Assembly: GCF_002068095.1 (NCBI RefSeq)
Contig: NZ_LWIG01000054.1
Location: 10,941 to 74,940, forward strand
Source: Bradyrhizobium sacchari
Lineage (GTDB): Bacteria > Pseudomonadota > Alphaproteobacteria > Rhizobiales > Xanthobacteraceae
DNA length: 64,000 nucleotides
Direction: 5' to 3'
Part shown: positions 40,222 to 49,481 of the stretch, piece after piece
Position numbering within the stretch: the stretch's first letter is position 1
Layout of the letters: each line of letters begins with the position of its first letter
The notes under the pieces: generated by a model
Database searches by the model: none
Told to the model about the DNA's origin: nothing
Seen by the model: the letters and a program-made list of their open reading frames with translations, nothing else
Program-made: the position numbers and the translations under genes

Positions 40222-41766
40222 TTGTTCGACAATCTGTCGGAACGGCTTGGTGGCATTCTCGATCGTCTGACGGGGCGCGGTGCGCTGACCGAAAAGGACG
40301 TAGACGCCGCGATGCGCGAGGTGCGCCGCGCGCTGCTGGAGGCCGACGTCGCGCTCGAGGTCGTGCGCAGCTTCACCGAGCGCGTGCGCGAGCAGGCGAT
40401 CGGCGCCACCGTCGTCAAGTCGGTCACCCCCGGCCAGATGGTGGTCAAGATCGTCCATGACGAGCTGATCAACACGCTCGGCGCCGAAGGCCAGACCCTC
40501 GACGTCAATGCCGTGCCGCCGGTGCCGATCATGATGGTCGGCCTGCAAGGCTCCGGCAAGACCACCACCACCGCAAAGCTCGCTCGCCGCCTGGTCCAGC
40601 GCGACAAGCGCAAGGTGCTGATGGCCTCGCTCGACGTCTATCGTCCGGCGGCGATGGAGCAGCTGGCCGTGCTCGGCCGCGACCTCGACATTCCGACCCT
40701 GCCGATCGTCGCCGGACAGCAGCCGCCGCAGATCGCGAAGCGCGCGCTGGAAGCCGGCAAGCTAGGCGGCTACGACATCGTGCTGCTCGACACCGCCGGC
40801 CGCACCACGCTCGATGAAGAGATGATGACGGAGGCAGCGGCGATCAAAGCCGCGGCCAACCCGCATGAAGTGCTGCTGGTCGCCGATTCGCTCACCGGCC
40901 AGGACGCGGTGAACCTGGCGCGCTCGTTCGACCAGCGCGTCGGCCTCACCGGCATCGTGCTGACACGTGTGGACGGCGACGGCCGCGGCGGCGCCGCGCT
41001 GTCGATGCGCGCGGTCACCGGCAAGCCGATCAAGCTGATCGGCACCGGCGAAAAGACCGATGCGCTGGAGGATTTCCACCCCGACCGTATCGCCGGCCGC
41101 ATCCTCGGCATGGGCGACGTGGTCTCCCTGGTCGAGCGCGCCGCCGCCAATATCGACGCCGAGAAGGCCGCGCGCACCGCCGAGCGCATGCGCAAGGGTC
41201 AGTTCGACCTCAACGACATGCGCGAGCAGCTGTTGCAGATGTCCAACATGGGCGGCATCAGCGGCCTGATGGGCATGATGCCCGGCATCTCCAAGATGAA
41301 GAACCAGATCGCGGCGGCCGGCATCGACGACAAGATTTTGAAGCGCCAGGTCGCGATCATCGATTCCATGACGCGCGACGAGCGCCGTCATCCGGACCTG
41401 CTGAAAGCAAGCCGCAAGAAGCGCATCGCGGCCGGAAGTGGCCAGAGCGTCGAGCACGTCAACAAGCTGCTCAAGATGCACCGGAACATGGCCGACGTGA
41501 TGAAGGCCATGGGCTCGGGCAAGCGCGGCCCGCTCGCGGGCATCGCGCAGGCGATGGGCTTTGGCGGCGGCATGAAGATGCCCTCGCCGGAAGAGATGAA
41601 GGCGATGCAGGAAAAGATGCAGGCCGGCGGCGGTGGCCTGCCGAATCTGCCGAAGGATCTGCCGCCCGGTCTTCGCAGCGGCCTGCCCAACCTTCCCGGA
41701 CTGACCGGGCTGAGCGGCAAGCCGACGCTGCCGGGCCTCGGCGGCTTCCCGGGGAAGAAGAAATGA
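40222..41766 (+). CDS. ffh: Signal recognition particle protein Ffh
   Basis: Ffh binds signal sequences and 4.5S RNA and targets proteins to the membrane with FtsY. The 514 residues begin at a TTG (40222) with AGGA nine bases upstream: FDNLSERLGGILDRLTGRGALTEKDV. NG domain motifs are GLQGSGKTTTTAKLA, DTAGRTTLDEEMM and TRVDGDGRGGAALS. The M domain is methionine-rich (SNMGGISGLMGMMPGISKMK) and contains the RNA-binding SRKKRIAAGSGQSVEHVNKLLK. The C-terminal tail is an unusual Leu/Pro/Gly stretch (GLPNLPKDLPPGLRSGLPNL and on) ending in GKKK. First gene of ffh-rpsP-rimM-trmD-rplS. Confidence 0.96.
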   Translation: MFDNLSERLGGILDRLTGRGALTEKDVDAAMREVRRALLEADVALEVVRSFTERVREQAIGATVVKSVTPGQMVVKIVHDELINTLGAEGQTLDVNAVPPVPIMMVGLQGSGKTTTTAKLARRLVQRDKRKVLMASLDVYRPAAMEQLAVLGRDLDIPTLPIVAGQQPPQIAKRALEAGKLGGYDIVLLDTAGRTTLDEEMMTEAAAIKAAANPHEVLLVADSLTGQDAVNLARSFDQRVGLTGIVLTRVDGDGRGGAALSMRAVTGKPIKLIGTGEKTDALEDFHPDRIAGRILGMGDVVSLVERAAANIDAEKAARTAERMRKGQFDLNDMREQLLQMSNMGGISGLMGMMPGISKMKNQIAAAGIDDKILKRQVAIIDSMTRDERRHPDLLKASRKKRIAAGSGQSVEHVNKLLKMHRNMADVMKAMGSGKRGPLAGIAQAMGFGGGMKMPSPEEMKAMQEKMQAGGGGLPNLPKDLPPGLRSGLPNLPGLTGLSGKPTLPGLGGFPGKKK

Positions 41767-41851
41767 GGAATTCGTCGCGGGGGATCGCACCGGTCCCGCG
41801 TGACGCGGAATACCAATCGACCGAACAAAACGTATTTTGAAGGAGAACTGA

Positions 41852-42184
41852 ATGTCCGTCGTTATCCGCCTCGCCCGTGCAGGCACCAAGAAGCGTCCCG
41901 TCTATCACGTCGTCGTCGCCGATTCGCGCTTCCCCCGCGATGGCCGCTTCATCGAGCGTCTCGGCTATTTCAACCCGCTGCTGCCGAAGGACAACGAGAC
42001 CCGCCTCAAGCTCGACATGGACAAGGTGAAGTCCTGGCTCGCCAAGGGCGCGCAGCCGTCGGACCGCGTGATGCGTTTCCTCGATGCCGCTGGCGTCAAG
42101 AAGCGCGAAGCGCGCAACAACCCCGAGAAGGCCGTGCCGCGCAAGGAGCGCAAGGCGCAGGCCGAAGCCGCCGCCAAGGGCTAA
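41852..42184 (+). CDS. rpsP: 30S ribosomal protein S16
   Basis: S16 is a small-subunit assembly protein. The 110 residues start [35 protein letters not shown], the S16 signature, with the conserved LGYFNPLLP, and a Lys/Arg/Ala-rich tail ([18 protein letters not shown]) common in alphaproteobacteria. A GAAGGAGAA ribosome binding site precedes the ATG. It lies between ffh and rimM, the standard order. Confidence 0.97.
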   Translation: MSVVIRLARAGTKKRPVYHVVVADSRFPRDGRFIERLGYFNPLLPKDNETRLKLDMDKVKSWLAKGAQPSDRVMRFLDAAGVKKREARNNPEKAVPRKERKAQAEAAAKG

Positions 42185-42193
42185 GGCTAGATC

Positions 42194-42757
42194 ATGTCGG
42201 CGCTGGTCTGCGTCGCGCGGATCGGCGCCGCGCATGGTGTGCGCGGTGCGGTCAAGCTATGGACCTTCACCGAGGATCCGTTTGCCGTGCGCCGCTACGG
42301 TCCGCTGCTGTCCAAGGACGGCAAGCGCCAGTTCGAGGTCGCGACGGCGCGCGAGGCCAAGGACCATCTGGTCGCGACGTTCAAGGGCGTCACGACCCGC
42401 GATGAGGCCGAGCGCCTCAACGGCATCGAGCTCTACGTCGCGCGCGAAAAACTGCCCGCGACGGACGAGGACGAATATTACCACACCGACCTGATCGGAC
42501 TCGCCGCCGTCACCACGGATGGCGAGCCGCTCGGCCGCGTGCTCGCGATCCATAATTTCGGCGCCGGCGACATCATCGAGATCGCGCCGCTCAAGGGCGC
42601 GACGCTGCTGCTGCCGTTCTCCAATGCGGTGGTGCCCGAGGTCGACCTCAAAGGCGGCCGTGTCGTGATCGAGCTGCCGCAGGAGATCGAGGGCGACGAT
42701 CCGTCCACGAGCCGTCCCGGTCTAGTGCGCAAAGCGCAGGAAGGCCGGGACCCATAA
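42194..42757 (+). CDS. rimM: Ribosome maturation factor RimM with a repeat-derived C-terminus
   Basis: RimM binds S19 and helps 30S maturation. The 187-residue protein has the N-terminal RimM barrel ([24 protein letters not shown]) and the PRC-barrel domain ([36 protein letters not shown], then [20 protein letters not shown]). Conserved sequence ends near EIEGDD. The last fifteen residues ([15 protein letters not shown]) and the stop codon are encoded by the left arm of a family D palindromic repeat (from 42714). The tail is therefore acquired rather than ancestral. Spacing to rpsP is 9 bp. Confidence 0.94.
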   Translation: MSALVCVARIGAAHGVRGAVKLWTFTEDPFAVRRYGPLLSKDGKRQFEVATAREAKDHLVATFKGVTTRDEAERLNGIELYVAREKLPATDEDEYYHTDLIGLAAVTTDGEPLGRVLAIHNFGAGDIIEIAPLKGATLLLPFSNAVVPEVDLKGGRVVIELPQEIEGDDPSTSRPGLVRKAQEGRDP

Positions 42758-42849
42758 CCACCGGCCGAAATTTTTCGCTAAGCTGATCGCTCCAGCCATC
42801 GCACAACTAAGTGAGGTGGCTATGGGTCCCGGCCTTCGCCGGGATGACG
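42714..42849. repeat. Palindromic repeat, family D copy 2, overlapping the 3' end of rimM
   Basis: Left arm CGTCCCGG, an internal TAGTGCGCAAAGCGCAG hairpin, then GAAGGCCGGGACCCATAACC; right arm GCTATGGGTCCCGGCCTTCG then CCGGGATGACG. The TAA within CCCATAACC is the rimM stop. It ends 14 bp before trmD. Confidence 0.85.
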
Positions 42850-42863
42850 AGAACTGAGATCGA

Positions 42864-43619
42864 ATGACCACCCCCTCACCCTGGCGCGCGACGGTGCTGA
42901 CGCTGTTTCCGGAGATGTTTCCGGGGCCGCTCGGCGTGAGCCTCGCCGGCCGCGCACTGGCTGGCGGGCTCTGGGAGATCGAGGCGCGGGACATCCGGGC
43001 CTCCGCCACCGATCGCCATCGCAGCGTCGACGATACCCCTGCCGGCGGCGGGCCGGGCATGGTGCTGCGGGCCGATGTGCTGGCCGCGGCCATCGATGCC
43101 GCCGGGATCGGCCCGGAACGGCCGCGCCTGCTGATGAGCCCCAGGGGGCGGCCATTGACTCAGGCCCGCGTGGTTGAGCTCGCGCAGGGGCCCGGCCCGC
43201 TGATCGTCTGCGGGCGGTTCGAGGGGATCGACCAGCGGGTGATCGACGCCAGGGGCCTGGAGGAGGTCTCGATCGGCGATTACGTACTCTCCGGGGGCGA
43301 AATCGCAGCCTTGGCCCTGATCGACGCCTGTGTCCGGCTGCTGCCGGGGGTGATGGGCAAGGAAGCCTCGGGAACCGAGGAAAGCTTTTCCGACGGCCTG
43401 CTCGAATACCCCCAATACACCCGCCCACAGCTGTTCGAGGGGGTTCCGATCCCGGAGATCCTGACCTCCGGCGACCACGCCAGGGTCGCCGGCTGGCGGC
43501 GGGCGCAATCCGAGGCCCTGACAGAGGCCCGGCGGCCGGATTTATGGGCCCAAATCCCGCCCAAGCCGGCGAATCGGCCCCGTCGCCAAAAAACGCCAAA
43601 AAACAAGACAGACGGGTGA
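42864..43619 (+). CDS. trmD: tRNA (guanine37-N1)-methyltransferase TrmD
   Basis: TrmD makes m1G37, which prevents frameshifting. The 251-residue SPOUT enzyme starts [22 protein letters not shown] and shows [47 protein letters not shown] and the knot region [14 protein letters not shown]. The C-terminal domain has [26 protein letters not shown] basic tail ([15 protein letters not shown]) follows. It lies between rimM and rplS in the usual order, though separated from rimM by a repeat. Confidence 0.96.
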   Translation: MTTPSPWRATVLTLFPEMFPGPLGVSLAGRALAGGLWEIEARDIRASATDRHRSVDDTPAGGGPGMVLRADVLAAAIDAAGIGPERPRLLMSPRGRPLTQARVVELAQGPGPLIVCGRFEGIDQRVIDARGLEEVSIGDYVLSGGEIAALALIDACVRLLPGVMGKEASGTEESFSDGLLEYPQYTRPQLFEGVPIPEILTSGDHARVAGWRRAQSEALTEARRPDLWAQIPPKPANRPRRQKTPKNKTDG

Positions 43620-43727
43620 CAAACGCTCCGGCTTGCCTTATAGGAGCGGCCACATCCGCAAGAGCTGGATAGACGAATTTCGCGCAGCCCCCGATCTGCG
43701 GCTGGGCGCGCCGATGGAGATTACCCC

Positions 43728-44108
43728 ATGAACCTGATCCAACAGCTTGAAAAAGAGCAGTTCGAGAAGCTCTCTGCCACCAAGGAAATCCCGGAATTCG
43801 CCCCCGGCGACACCGTGATCGTCAACGTGAAGGTCGTCGAAGGCGATCGCACCCGCGTGCAGGCCTATGAAGGCGTCTGCATCGGCCGTTCCGGCGGCGG
43901 CCTCAACGAGAGCTTCACCGTCCGCAAGATCTCCTATGGCGAGGGCGTCGAGCGCGTGTTTCCGCTGCTCTCCCCGATGATCGACTCGATCAAGGTGGTA
44001 CGCCGCGGCAAGGTGCGTCGTGCGAAGCTCTATTACCTCCGCAACCTGCGCGGCAAGTCGGCCCGCATCGTCGAGAAGCAGGACCGCCAGGCGGCCGTCG
44101 GCGAGTAA
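43728..44108 (+). CDS. rplS: 50S ribosomal protein L19
   Basis: L19 sits at the 30S-50S interface. The 126 residues include [61 protein letters not shown]-type core and [24 protein letters not shown], both family signatures. The 108-bp gap after trmD contains a hairpin (CGCTCC ... GGAGCG, around 43625-43648). A strong terminator follows, ending the ffh cluster. Confidence 0.97.
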   Translation: MNLIQQLEKEQFEKLSATKEIPEFAPGDTVIVNVKVVEGDRTRVQAYEGVCIGRSGGGLNESFTVRKISYGEGVERVFPLLSPMIDSIKVVRRGKVRRAKLYYLRNLRGKSARIVEKQDRQAAVGE

Positions 44109-44133
44109 GCTTCGCCACCAGGCAAGTCTTTCG

Positions 44134-44163
44134 AAAGCGCGGGGCTCGGCCCCGCGCTTTTTT
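44134..44163 (+). terminator. Rho-independent terminator after rplS
   Basis: Stem AAAGCGCGGGGC/GCCCCGCGCTTT with a TCG loop, running into TTTTTT. It ends the ffh-rplS transcript. Confidence 0.92.
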
Positions 44164-44176
44164 GTTTGGCTCCGCT

Positions 44177-44262
44177 GTCATTGCGAGGAGCGCTTGCGAC
44201 GAAGCAATCCAGATTGTCGCCGCGGATGCATTTCTGGATTGCTTCGCTGCGCTCGCAATGAC
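44177..44262. repeat. Intergenic palindromic repeat, family A copy 3
   Basis: Ends GTCATTGCGAGGAGC and GCTCGCAATGAC, arms GACGAAGCAATCCAGA/TCTGGATTGCTTCG. It is nearly identical to copy 1 at 21232-21317, which also directly follows a terminator. Confidence 0.88.
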
Positions 44263-44311
44263 GAGCTGAAACTCTCGCGCTTTAACTTCCGCGTGCTATA
44301 TAGCTTCTAGA

Positions 44312-44440
44312 ATGTTTCCAGATCTGACCAGCTTCGGCCTCGTCCAGCGCATCGTCATCGACGATCGCTCGCGGCTGCCTGGCCGGTTCTTCGGACGCTT
44401 CGCGACCTCGGCAACCTCAGAGCTTAGCCGCGCAGCCTAA
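44312..44440 (+). CDS. Possible 42-residue leader ORF upstream of leuC
   Basis: ATG 44312 opens MFPDLTSFGLVQRIVIDDRS and ends with SELSRAA and TAA. It overlaps at its stop an 8-bp hairpin (GCGCAGCC/GGCTGCGC). No clear ribosome binding site precedes it and it has no leucine run like classical leu leader peptides. It could be a regulatory leader, a short real protein, or chance. Confidence 0.3.
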   Translation: MFPDLTSFGLVQRIVIDDRSRLPGRFFGRFATSATSELSRAA

Positions 44441-44483
44441 AAGGCTGCGCTGACGATTTTGTTGCCCGCGCGGTCTGCCGCGC
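44430..44483 (+). promoter_or_regulatory. Two tandem hairpins in the leuC leader
   Basis: First hairpin 44430-44450: GCGCAGCC, loop TAAAA, GGCTGCGC, followed by TGACGATTTTG. Second hairpin 44468-44483: GCGCGG, loop TCTG, CCGCGC. Both lie between the leader ORF and the leuC start at 44520. An attenuator-like role is inference; the T-run is short. Confidence 0.4.
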
Positions 44484-44519
44484 TATCCGCTTACACAACA
44501 TTCTTCGGAGCTGACGCTC

Positions 44520-45926
<1,407 letters not shown>

Positions 45927-45985
45927 GCCGCTTCCTGCAATTGTAGCGATCGCGGCAAACCGCCGTTAATCGACGCCGCCCACAC

Positions 45986-46015
45986 TGCGTCCTCGCGACG
46001 GTTCGCGAGGACGCA
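45986..46015 (+). promoter_or_regulatory. 13-bp hairpin sequestering the ribosome binding site of the gene at 46020
   Basis: TGCGTCCTCGCGA (45986-45998), loop CGGT, TCGCGAGGACGCA (46003-46015) pair perfectly. The GAGGA that would serve the ATG at 46020 lies inside the right arm. No T-run follows, so it is not a standard terminator for leuC. Confidence 0.6.
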
Positions 46016-46019
46016 AATC

Positions 46020-46229
46020 ATGGCCAACAAGCCTGAATATGTCGATCTGATCAGCGAGGCGACGCGCCAGCATCGCCGCCGCGCCACGCCGCTTCGCGTC
46101 GTCGCCAGGCCCGAGGTCGAGGAGACCTCGAAGCTCAGCCGCTGGCCGCCGGCGATGTTCCGGCAGTGGAAGGTCGAGAATTTGATGCGCTGGAAGGCAT
46201 CGTCGTGGAAGCTGAGGGATTGGCTCTGA
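46020..46229 (+). CDS. Small basic hypothetical protein
   Basis: A 69-residue Arg/Trp-rich protein (ANKPEYVDLISEATRQHRRR, then FRQWKVENLMRWKASSWKLRDWL). No signal or membrane segment. GAGGACG precedes the ATG at a good distance but is buried in a 13-bp hairpin. It follows leuC by 93 bp in the same direction. I do not recognise a family. Confidence 0.5.
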   Translation: MANKPEYVDLISEATRQHRRRATPLRVVARPEVEETSKLSRWPPAMFRQWKVENLMRWKASSWKLRDWL

Positions 46230-46255
46230 GTTAAAGAGCGCCGTTCCTATCCGCT

Positions 46256-46333
46256 GTCATTCCGGGGCGCCCATAGGGCGAACCCGGAATCTCGAGGTTC
46301 CGGGTTCGATGCTTCGCATCGCCCCGGAATGAC
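46256..46333. repeat. Intergenic palindromic repeat, family C copy 3
   Basis: A 78-bp element with GTCATTCCGGGGCGCCC at one end and GCCCCGGAATGAC at the other; inner arms GAACCCGGAATC and GGTTCCGGGTTCGATG. Between convergent genes. Confidence 0.85.
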
Positions 46334-46347
46334 GGTGCTAACTCAGA

Positions 46348-46893
46348 TCACCAATAGTAGCGGTACGGATAGTGCCAGCGGTGCCAATGGTGCCAGCGGC
46401 AGATGCGGCGTGGACCGTAATAGGTCCAGATGATCCGGCAGCGCCGCGGATAGTGGTAGTAGGGATAGTAGCCGCTGTAATAATAGCGCCGGTGGAAGTG
46501 GCGATAGCCGTAATGAGGGCGATAGCCCCAGTGGCGATAGCCGCCGTAGTGACGGAATCCGCCGTAGCGAATGCCGCCGCCGTGGAAGGCCGGCGCGGCG
46601 TGGAAGCCGCCACCATGGAAACCGCCGCCGCGAAAGCCGCCGAAATGTCCTCCGCCACCGCGGAAGCCACCGCCGCCGTGAAAATGTCCGCCACCACCAT
46701 GCCCGCCGCCGCCGTGGCGAACCTGCGTGACGAGATCGTCGGCCGCAGCCTTGGTCGCGGGTGCCGTCGCCGGATTGATCAAGGTGAGCGCTTCAGCGCG
46801 CTGCGCGCTCCCGCTCGACAGCATCAGCGTCGCGGCGGCCGCAATCCCGAGCAGGCGCATCGGGCCTGCCCTGACACCCAAACTCCTCAGCAT
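46348..46893 (-). CDS. Exported Gly/His/Tyr-rich hypothetical protein
   Basis: A 181-residue protein starting MLRSLGVRAGPMRLLGIAAAATLMLSSGSAQRAEA (signal peptide), with a strong AGGGAGGA ribosome binding site. The mature part has a short Ala/Thr-rich segment (NPATAPATKAAADDLVTQVRH), then a Gly/His block (GGGGHGGGGHFHGGGGFRGG) and a Tyr/Arg/His-rich end (GYRPHYGYRHFHRRYYYSGY and on) with two Cys (RRCRIIW, RRICRWH). Such proteins are common and uncharacterised in Bradyrhizobium and may bind metals. Function unknown. Confidence 0.72.
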   Translation of the reverse strand: MLRSLGVRAGPMRLLGIAAAATLMLSSGSAQRAEALTLINPATAPATKAAADDLVTQVRHGGGGHGGGGHFHGGGGFRGGGGHFGGFRGGGFHGGGFHAAPAFHGGGIRYGGFRHYGGYRHWGYRPHYGYRHFHRRYYYSGYYPYYHYPRRCRIIWTYYGPRRICRWHHWHRWHYPYRYYW

Positions 46894-47059
46894 GGATTCC
46901 TCCCTGAATGTGAACAGCGGCATTGCGGCGCAGCGTCTCGCGCCGTCGCTGTTCATTTGCAGTCGCTCCCGAGATTAAATTACGGACAGCGACGTGAACG
47001 CGCTATGAATGAACGAGCTTGCCGAGCGACGCGACGTCGCGGCCCGAGGAATCCTTGCA

Positions 47060-47356
47060 ATGACCGTCTACGCGATTGCGCAATTGAAGATGACGGACCG
47101 CGCCGCCTATGACCGCTATCAGGCGCGGTTCTTCGACGTGTTCAGGAAGTACAACGGACGGCTGCTCGCCGCCGATGAACGTCCACGCGTGTTCGAAGGC
47201 GCATGGCCGCATGACAAGCTTGTCCTGATGTCGTTTCCGGACGAAGCCGCATTCCTCGCGTTCTCGAACTCGCCCGAATACGAAGACATCTCGCGCGACC
47301 GCAAGGCGGGCGCGCGGGCGACGGTGCTGCTGGTGAAGGGATTTGCGCCCGGCTAG
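47060..47356 (+). CDS. DUF1330 family protein
   Basis: A 98-residue dimeric alpha/beta-barrel-like protein of the DUF1330 family. ATG 47060 has GAGGA upstream. TVYAIAQLKMTDRAAYDRYQARFFDVFRKYNGRLLAADERPRVFEG-type sequence and MSFPDEAAFLAFSNSPEYEDISRDRKAG are the family pattern (YDRY, RLLAADE, SPEY..). Function unknown, perhaps small-molecule related. It is convergent with the next gene at 4 bp distance. Confidence 0.82.
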   Translation: MTVYAIAQLKMTDRAAYDRYQARFFDVFRKYNGRLLAADERPRVFEGAWPHDKLVLMSFPDEAAFLAFSNSPEYEDISRDRKAGARATVLLVKGFAPG

Positions 47357-47360
47357 CGGA

Positions 47361-47636
47361 TCACCAGAACGGGCCGTAGCCGAAGACGAAGGGTGCGGGC
47401 ACGCCGTAGGGATAAGGACGGTAGTAGACCGGCCGCACGTAGTAGCGCGGATCACGGCGCACGGCAGGCGGCACGACGTCATGGGTTCGCGCGTGTCGCC
47501 GCACATCGAAAATCGCGATCCCCGCCGAGGCCTCAGGCACAGTCACTCGTGGCGCAGCAGATCTTGGCGCCGCAGTCGCGCGAGGAAGGCCGGCGGCAAG
47601 CGCAACGGCAAGGGCTAGTGCAATCCATCTCGCCAT
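47361..47636 (-). CDS. Small exported Pro/Tyr-rich hypothetical protein
   Basis: A 91-residue protein: signal peptide ARWIALALAVALAAGLPRATA, then a soluble part (PRSAAPRVTVPEASAGIAIFD) and a Tyr/Pro/Arg-rich end (YYVRPVYYRPYPYGVPAPFV, then FGYGPFW). Start ATG 47634-47636 has AGGA seven bases upstream; a GTG twelve bases earlier is possible. It resembles in composition the two flanking minus-strand secreted proteins. Function unknown. Confidence 0.62.
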   Translation of the reverse strand: MARWIALALAVALAAGLPRATAAPRSAAPRVTVPEASAGIAIFDVRRHARTHDVVPPAVRRDPRYYVRPVYYRPYPYGVPAPFVFGYGPFW

Positions 47637-47679
47637 GACGATCCTCACGAGGCCACCGCGTTGCGCGCCGGCGCGGGCC

Positions 47680-48033
47680 TCAACCCCGGCGCCAGTAGCA
47701 GCTCATACGCGGCACGATCACCGTGCCGCTCGGCCTGTATTCCTGCACATAGGTGGCATTGCACTCGCGGACCGCGTCGGGGCCCGGATTGTAGCGGGGA
47801 TAGACGCCATCAGGGGTGTAGTAGGGCGTGACCCGCAGGCGCGCAGGGCGCCGCTTGCGCGGCGGGGGAACGTCATCGAGCGTGGCCGCCTGGGCCACCC
47901 GGATCTCGGGAGCAGCCTTCTGCGCTTGAGCATTGGCTTGGGCATTGGCTTGAGCATTGGCCTGGGCGCCAACAAAAAACGTCGAAAACAACCCCATGCA
48001 CAGTAGAACCGGTACCGCTGTTCCCGCCCGCAT
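47680..48033 (-). CDS. Small exported hypothetical protein with QANA tandem repeat
   Basis: A 117-residue protein. The signal peptide (RAGTAVPVLLCMGLFSTFFVGAQA) runs into NAQANAQANAQAQ, encoded by a 12-bp tandem repeat at 47924-47968. The rest (APEIRVAQAATLDDVPPPRKRRPARL, then VTPYYTPDGVYPRYNPGPDAVRECNATYVQEYRPSG) has two Cys (RECNATY, MSCYW) able to form a disulfide. Start chosen at the ATG before the signal (48031-48033); a longer frame opens upstream. The family is unknown to me. Confidence 0.62.
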   Translation of the reverse strand: MRAGTAVPVLLCMGLFSTFFVGAQANAQANAQANAQAQKAAPEIRVAQAATLDDVPPPRKRRPARLRVTPYYTPDGVYPRYNPGPDAVRECNATYVQEYRPSGTVIVPRMSCYWRRG

Positions 48034-48169
48034 CACATCACCACTGACCCCTGCCAACCCCTTGATGCGCCGTACGCTCCCCGTTTTCGCGCGCGACGTC
48101 AACGCTCCTTCTTAGGCCAATCCTATATAGCGGGATGCATCGCCACGAAACCCGCGTTAAGAGAGGCTC

Positions 48170-48568
48170 ATGTGGACGGAATTGAAAGCACCCTCGCTGG
48201 CCGAGATGGAAGCGATGGCCCATGACGTGTTCGAGCGCCTGCCGGCGGAGTTTCGAAAGCTCTGCGAGGGCGTGATCCTCCGCGTCGACGACTTCCCGAC
48301 CGAGGAGGTCCTGGACGAGATGGAATGCGAGAGCGAGTTCGACCTGCTCGGCCTGTTCCAGGGCGTCGGCTTGCCCCAGCAGAGTTTTGGCGACGTGGCG
48401 CGGCTGCCCAACATGGTCTGGCTCTACCGCCGGCCGATCCTGGACTACTGGGCCGAGCACGACGAGAGCCTCGGCCACATCGTCCGCCACGTCCTGATCC
48501 ACGAGATCGGCCACCATTTCGGCCTCTCGGACGACGATATGGCGGCGATTGAGGCCAAGGCAGACTAG
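48170..48568 (+). CDS. Metallopeptidase family protein (minimal zincin)
   Basis: A 132-residue protein of the short metallopeptidase family (formerly DUF1025). The zinc motif is HVLIHEIGHHFGLSDDDM (HExxH at about residue 113). It begins MWTELKAPSLAEMEAMAHDVFERLP and contains GLFQGVGLPQQSFGD and IVWLYRRPIL-like (MVWLYRRPILDYW) segments typical of the family. Cytoplasmic. The gene is divergent from the QANA protein gene and precedes leuD; a repeat lies between them. Confidence 0.85.
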   Translation: MWTELKAPSLAEMEAMAHDVFERLPAEFRKLCEGVILRVDDFPTEEVLDEMECESEFDLLGLFQGVGLPQQSFGDVARLPNMVWLYRRPILDYWAEHDESLGHIVRHVLIHEIGHHFGLSDDDMAAIEAKAD

Positions 48569-48588
48569 AGCGCCTAGGACGGCGCGCT

Positions 48589-48707
48589 CCCTCTCCCGCT
48601 CACGGGAGAGGGCCGGGGAGAGGGTGTCTCCGCAACGGGACAATCTCCTAGAGGAGAGAGCCCTCACCCGCGCCTCCGGCGCGACCTCTCCCGCAAGCGG
48701 GAGAGGT
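48589..48707. repeat. Intergenic repeat, family F copy 2
   Basis: Arms CCCTCTCCCGCTCACGGGAG with GGCCGGGGAGAGGG, and GCCCTCACCCGCGCC with CCTCTCCCGCAAGCGGGAGAGG, around a CTCCTAGAGGAG palindrome. Lies in the 227-bp gap before leuD. Confidence 0.8.
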
Positions 48708-48795
48708 AAGGCAGATCTGCCGAATTCGGCCTAGGATTCCGGCCCCGACCGCGATAAATACACCTTCCCTGAACCACCCCCGGGAAAGCGCAACC

Positions 48796-49401
48796 ATGGA
48801 CAAGTTCACCACGCTGGAAGGCGTCGCGGCGCCGCTGAAGATCATCAATGTCGACACCGACATGATCATTCCGAAGCAGTACCTCAAGACCATCAAGCGC
48901 ACCGGCCTTGGCAAGGGGCTCTTCTCCGAGCAGCGCTACAAGGACGATGGCAGCGAGAACCCGGATTTCGTCCTCAACCAGCCCGCCTATCGCAATGCGA
49001 AGGTGCTGGTCGCCGGCGACAATTTCGGCTGCGGCTCGAGCCGCGAGCACGCACCCTGGGCGCTGCTCGACTTCGGCATCCGCTGCGTGATCTCGACCTC
49101 GTTCGGCGACATCTTCTACAACAATTGCTTCAAGAACGGCATTCTGCCGATCCGCGTCAGCCAAGAAGACCTCGACAAGCTGTTCGACGACGCCGAGCGC
49201 GGCGCCAACGCGACGCTGACGATCGACCTGCCGAACCAGGAGATCCGCGGTCCCGACGGCGGCAAGGTCAAGTTCGAGATCGACCCGTTCCGCAAGCACT
49301 GCCTGATCAACGGCCTCGACGACATCGGTCTCACGATGGAGAAGAAGGCCTCGATCGACACCTATGAGGACAAGCTCAAGCGCGAGCGCGCCTGGGCCTG
49401 A
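48796..49401 (+). CDS. leuD: 3-isopropylmalate dehydratase small subunit
   Basis: LeuD is the swivel-domain partner of LeuC. The 201-residue protein has the conserved start [28 protein letters not shown], the substrate motif [19 protein letters not shown] and [16 protein letters not shown]. Normal length. It is encoded apart from leuC, with its own upstream region, and has a good terminator. Confidence 0.97.
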   Translation: MDKFTTLEGVAAPLKIINVDTDMIIPKQYLKTIKRTGLGKGLFSEQRYKDDGSENPDFVLNQPAYRNAKVLVAGDNFGCGSSREHAPWALLDFGIRCVISTSFGDIFYNNCFKNGILPIRVSQEDLDKLFDDAERGANATLTIDLPNQEIRGPDGGKVKFEIDPFRKHCLINGLDDIGLTMEKKASIDTYEDKLKRERAWA

Positions 49402-49418
49402 TTCAAGATCTTCGTTCG

Positions 49419-49449
49419 AGCCCCGGCGCTGTCGGCGCCGGGGCTTTTT
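49419..49449 (+). terminator. Rho-independent terminator after leuD
   Basis: Stem AGCCCCGGCGC/GCGCCGGGGCT with a 5-nt loop, followed by TTTTTC. Confidence 0.9.
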
Positions 49450-49481
49450 CTTTGCCTTGCTTATCCCGTATAGCTGCACGC

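Noticed and set aside
43620-43727. Hairpin in the rplS leader considered as an L19 autoregulatory element
   Set aside because: Only a 6-bp stem (CGCTCC/GGAGCG) is visible; it is not enough to claim a ribosomal-protein leader.
47924-47968. Tandem 12-bp repeat considered as a CRISPR-like or iteron array
   Set aside because: Units are 12 bp without spacers and lie in a coding frame; no CRISPR array or cas genes are in the window.
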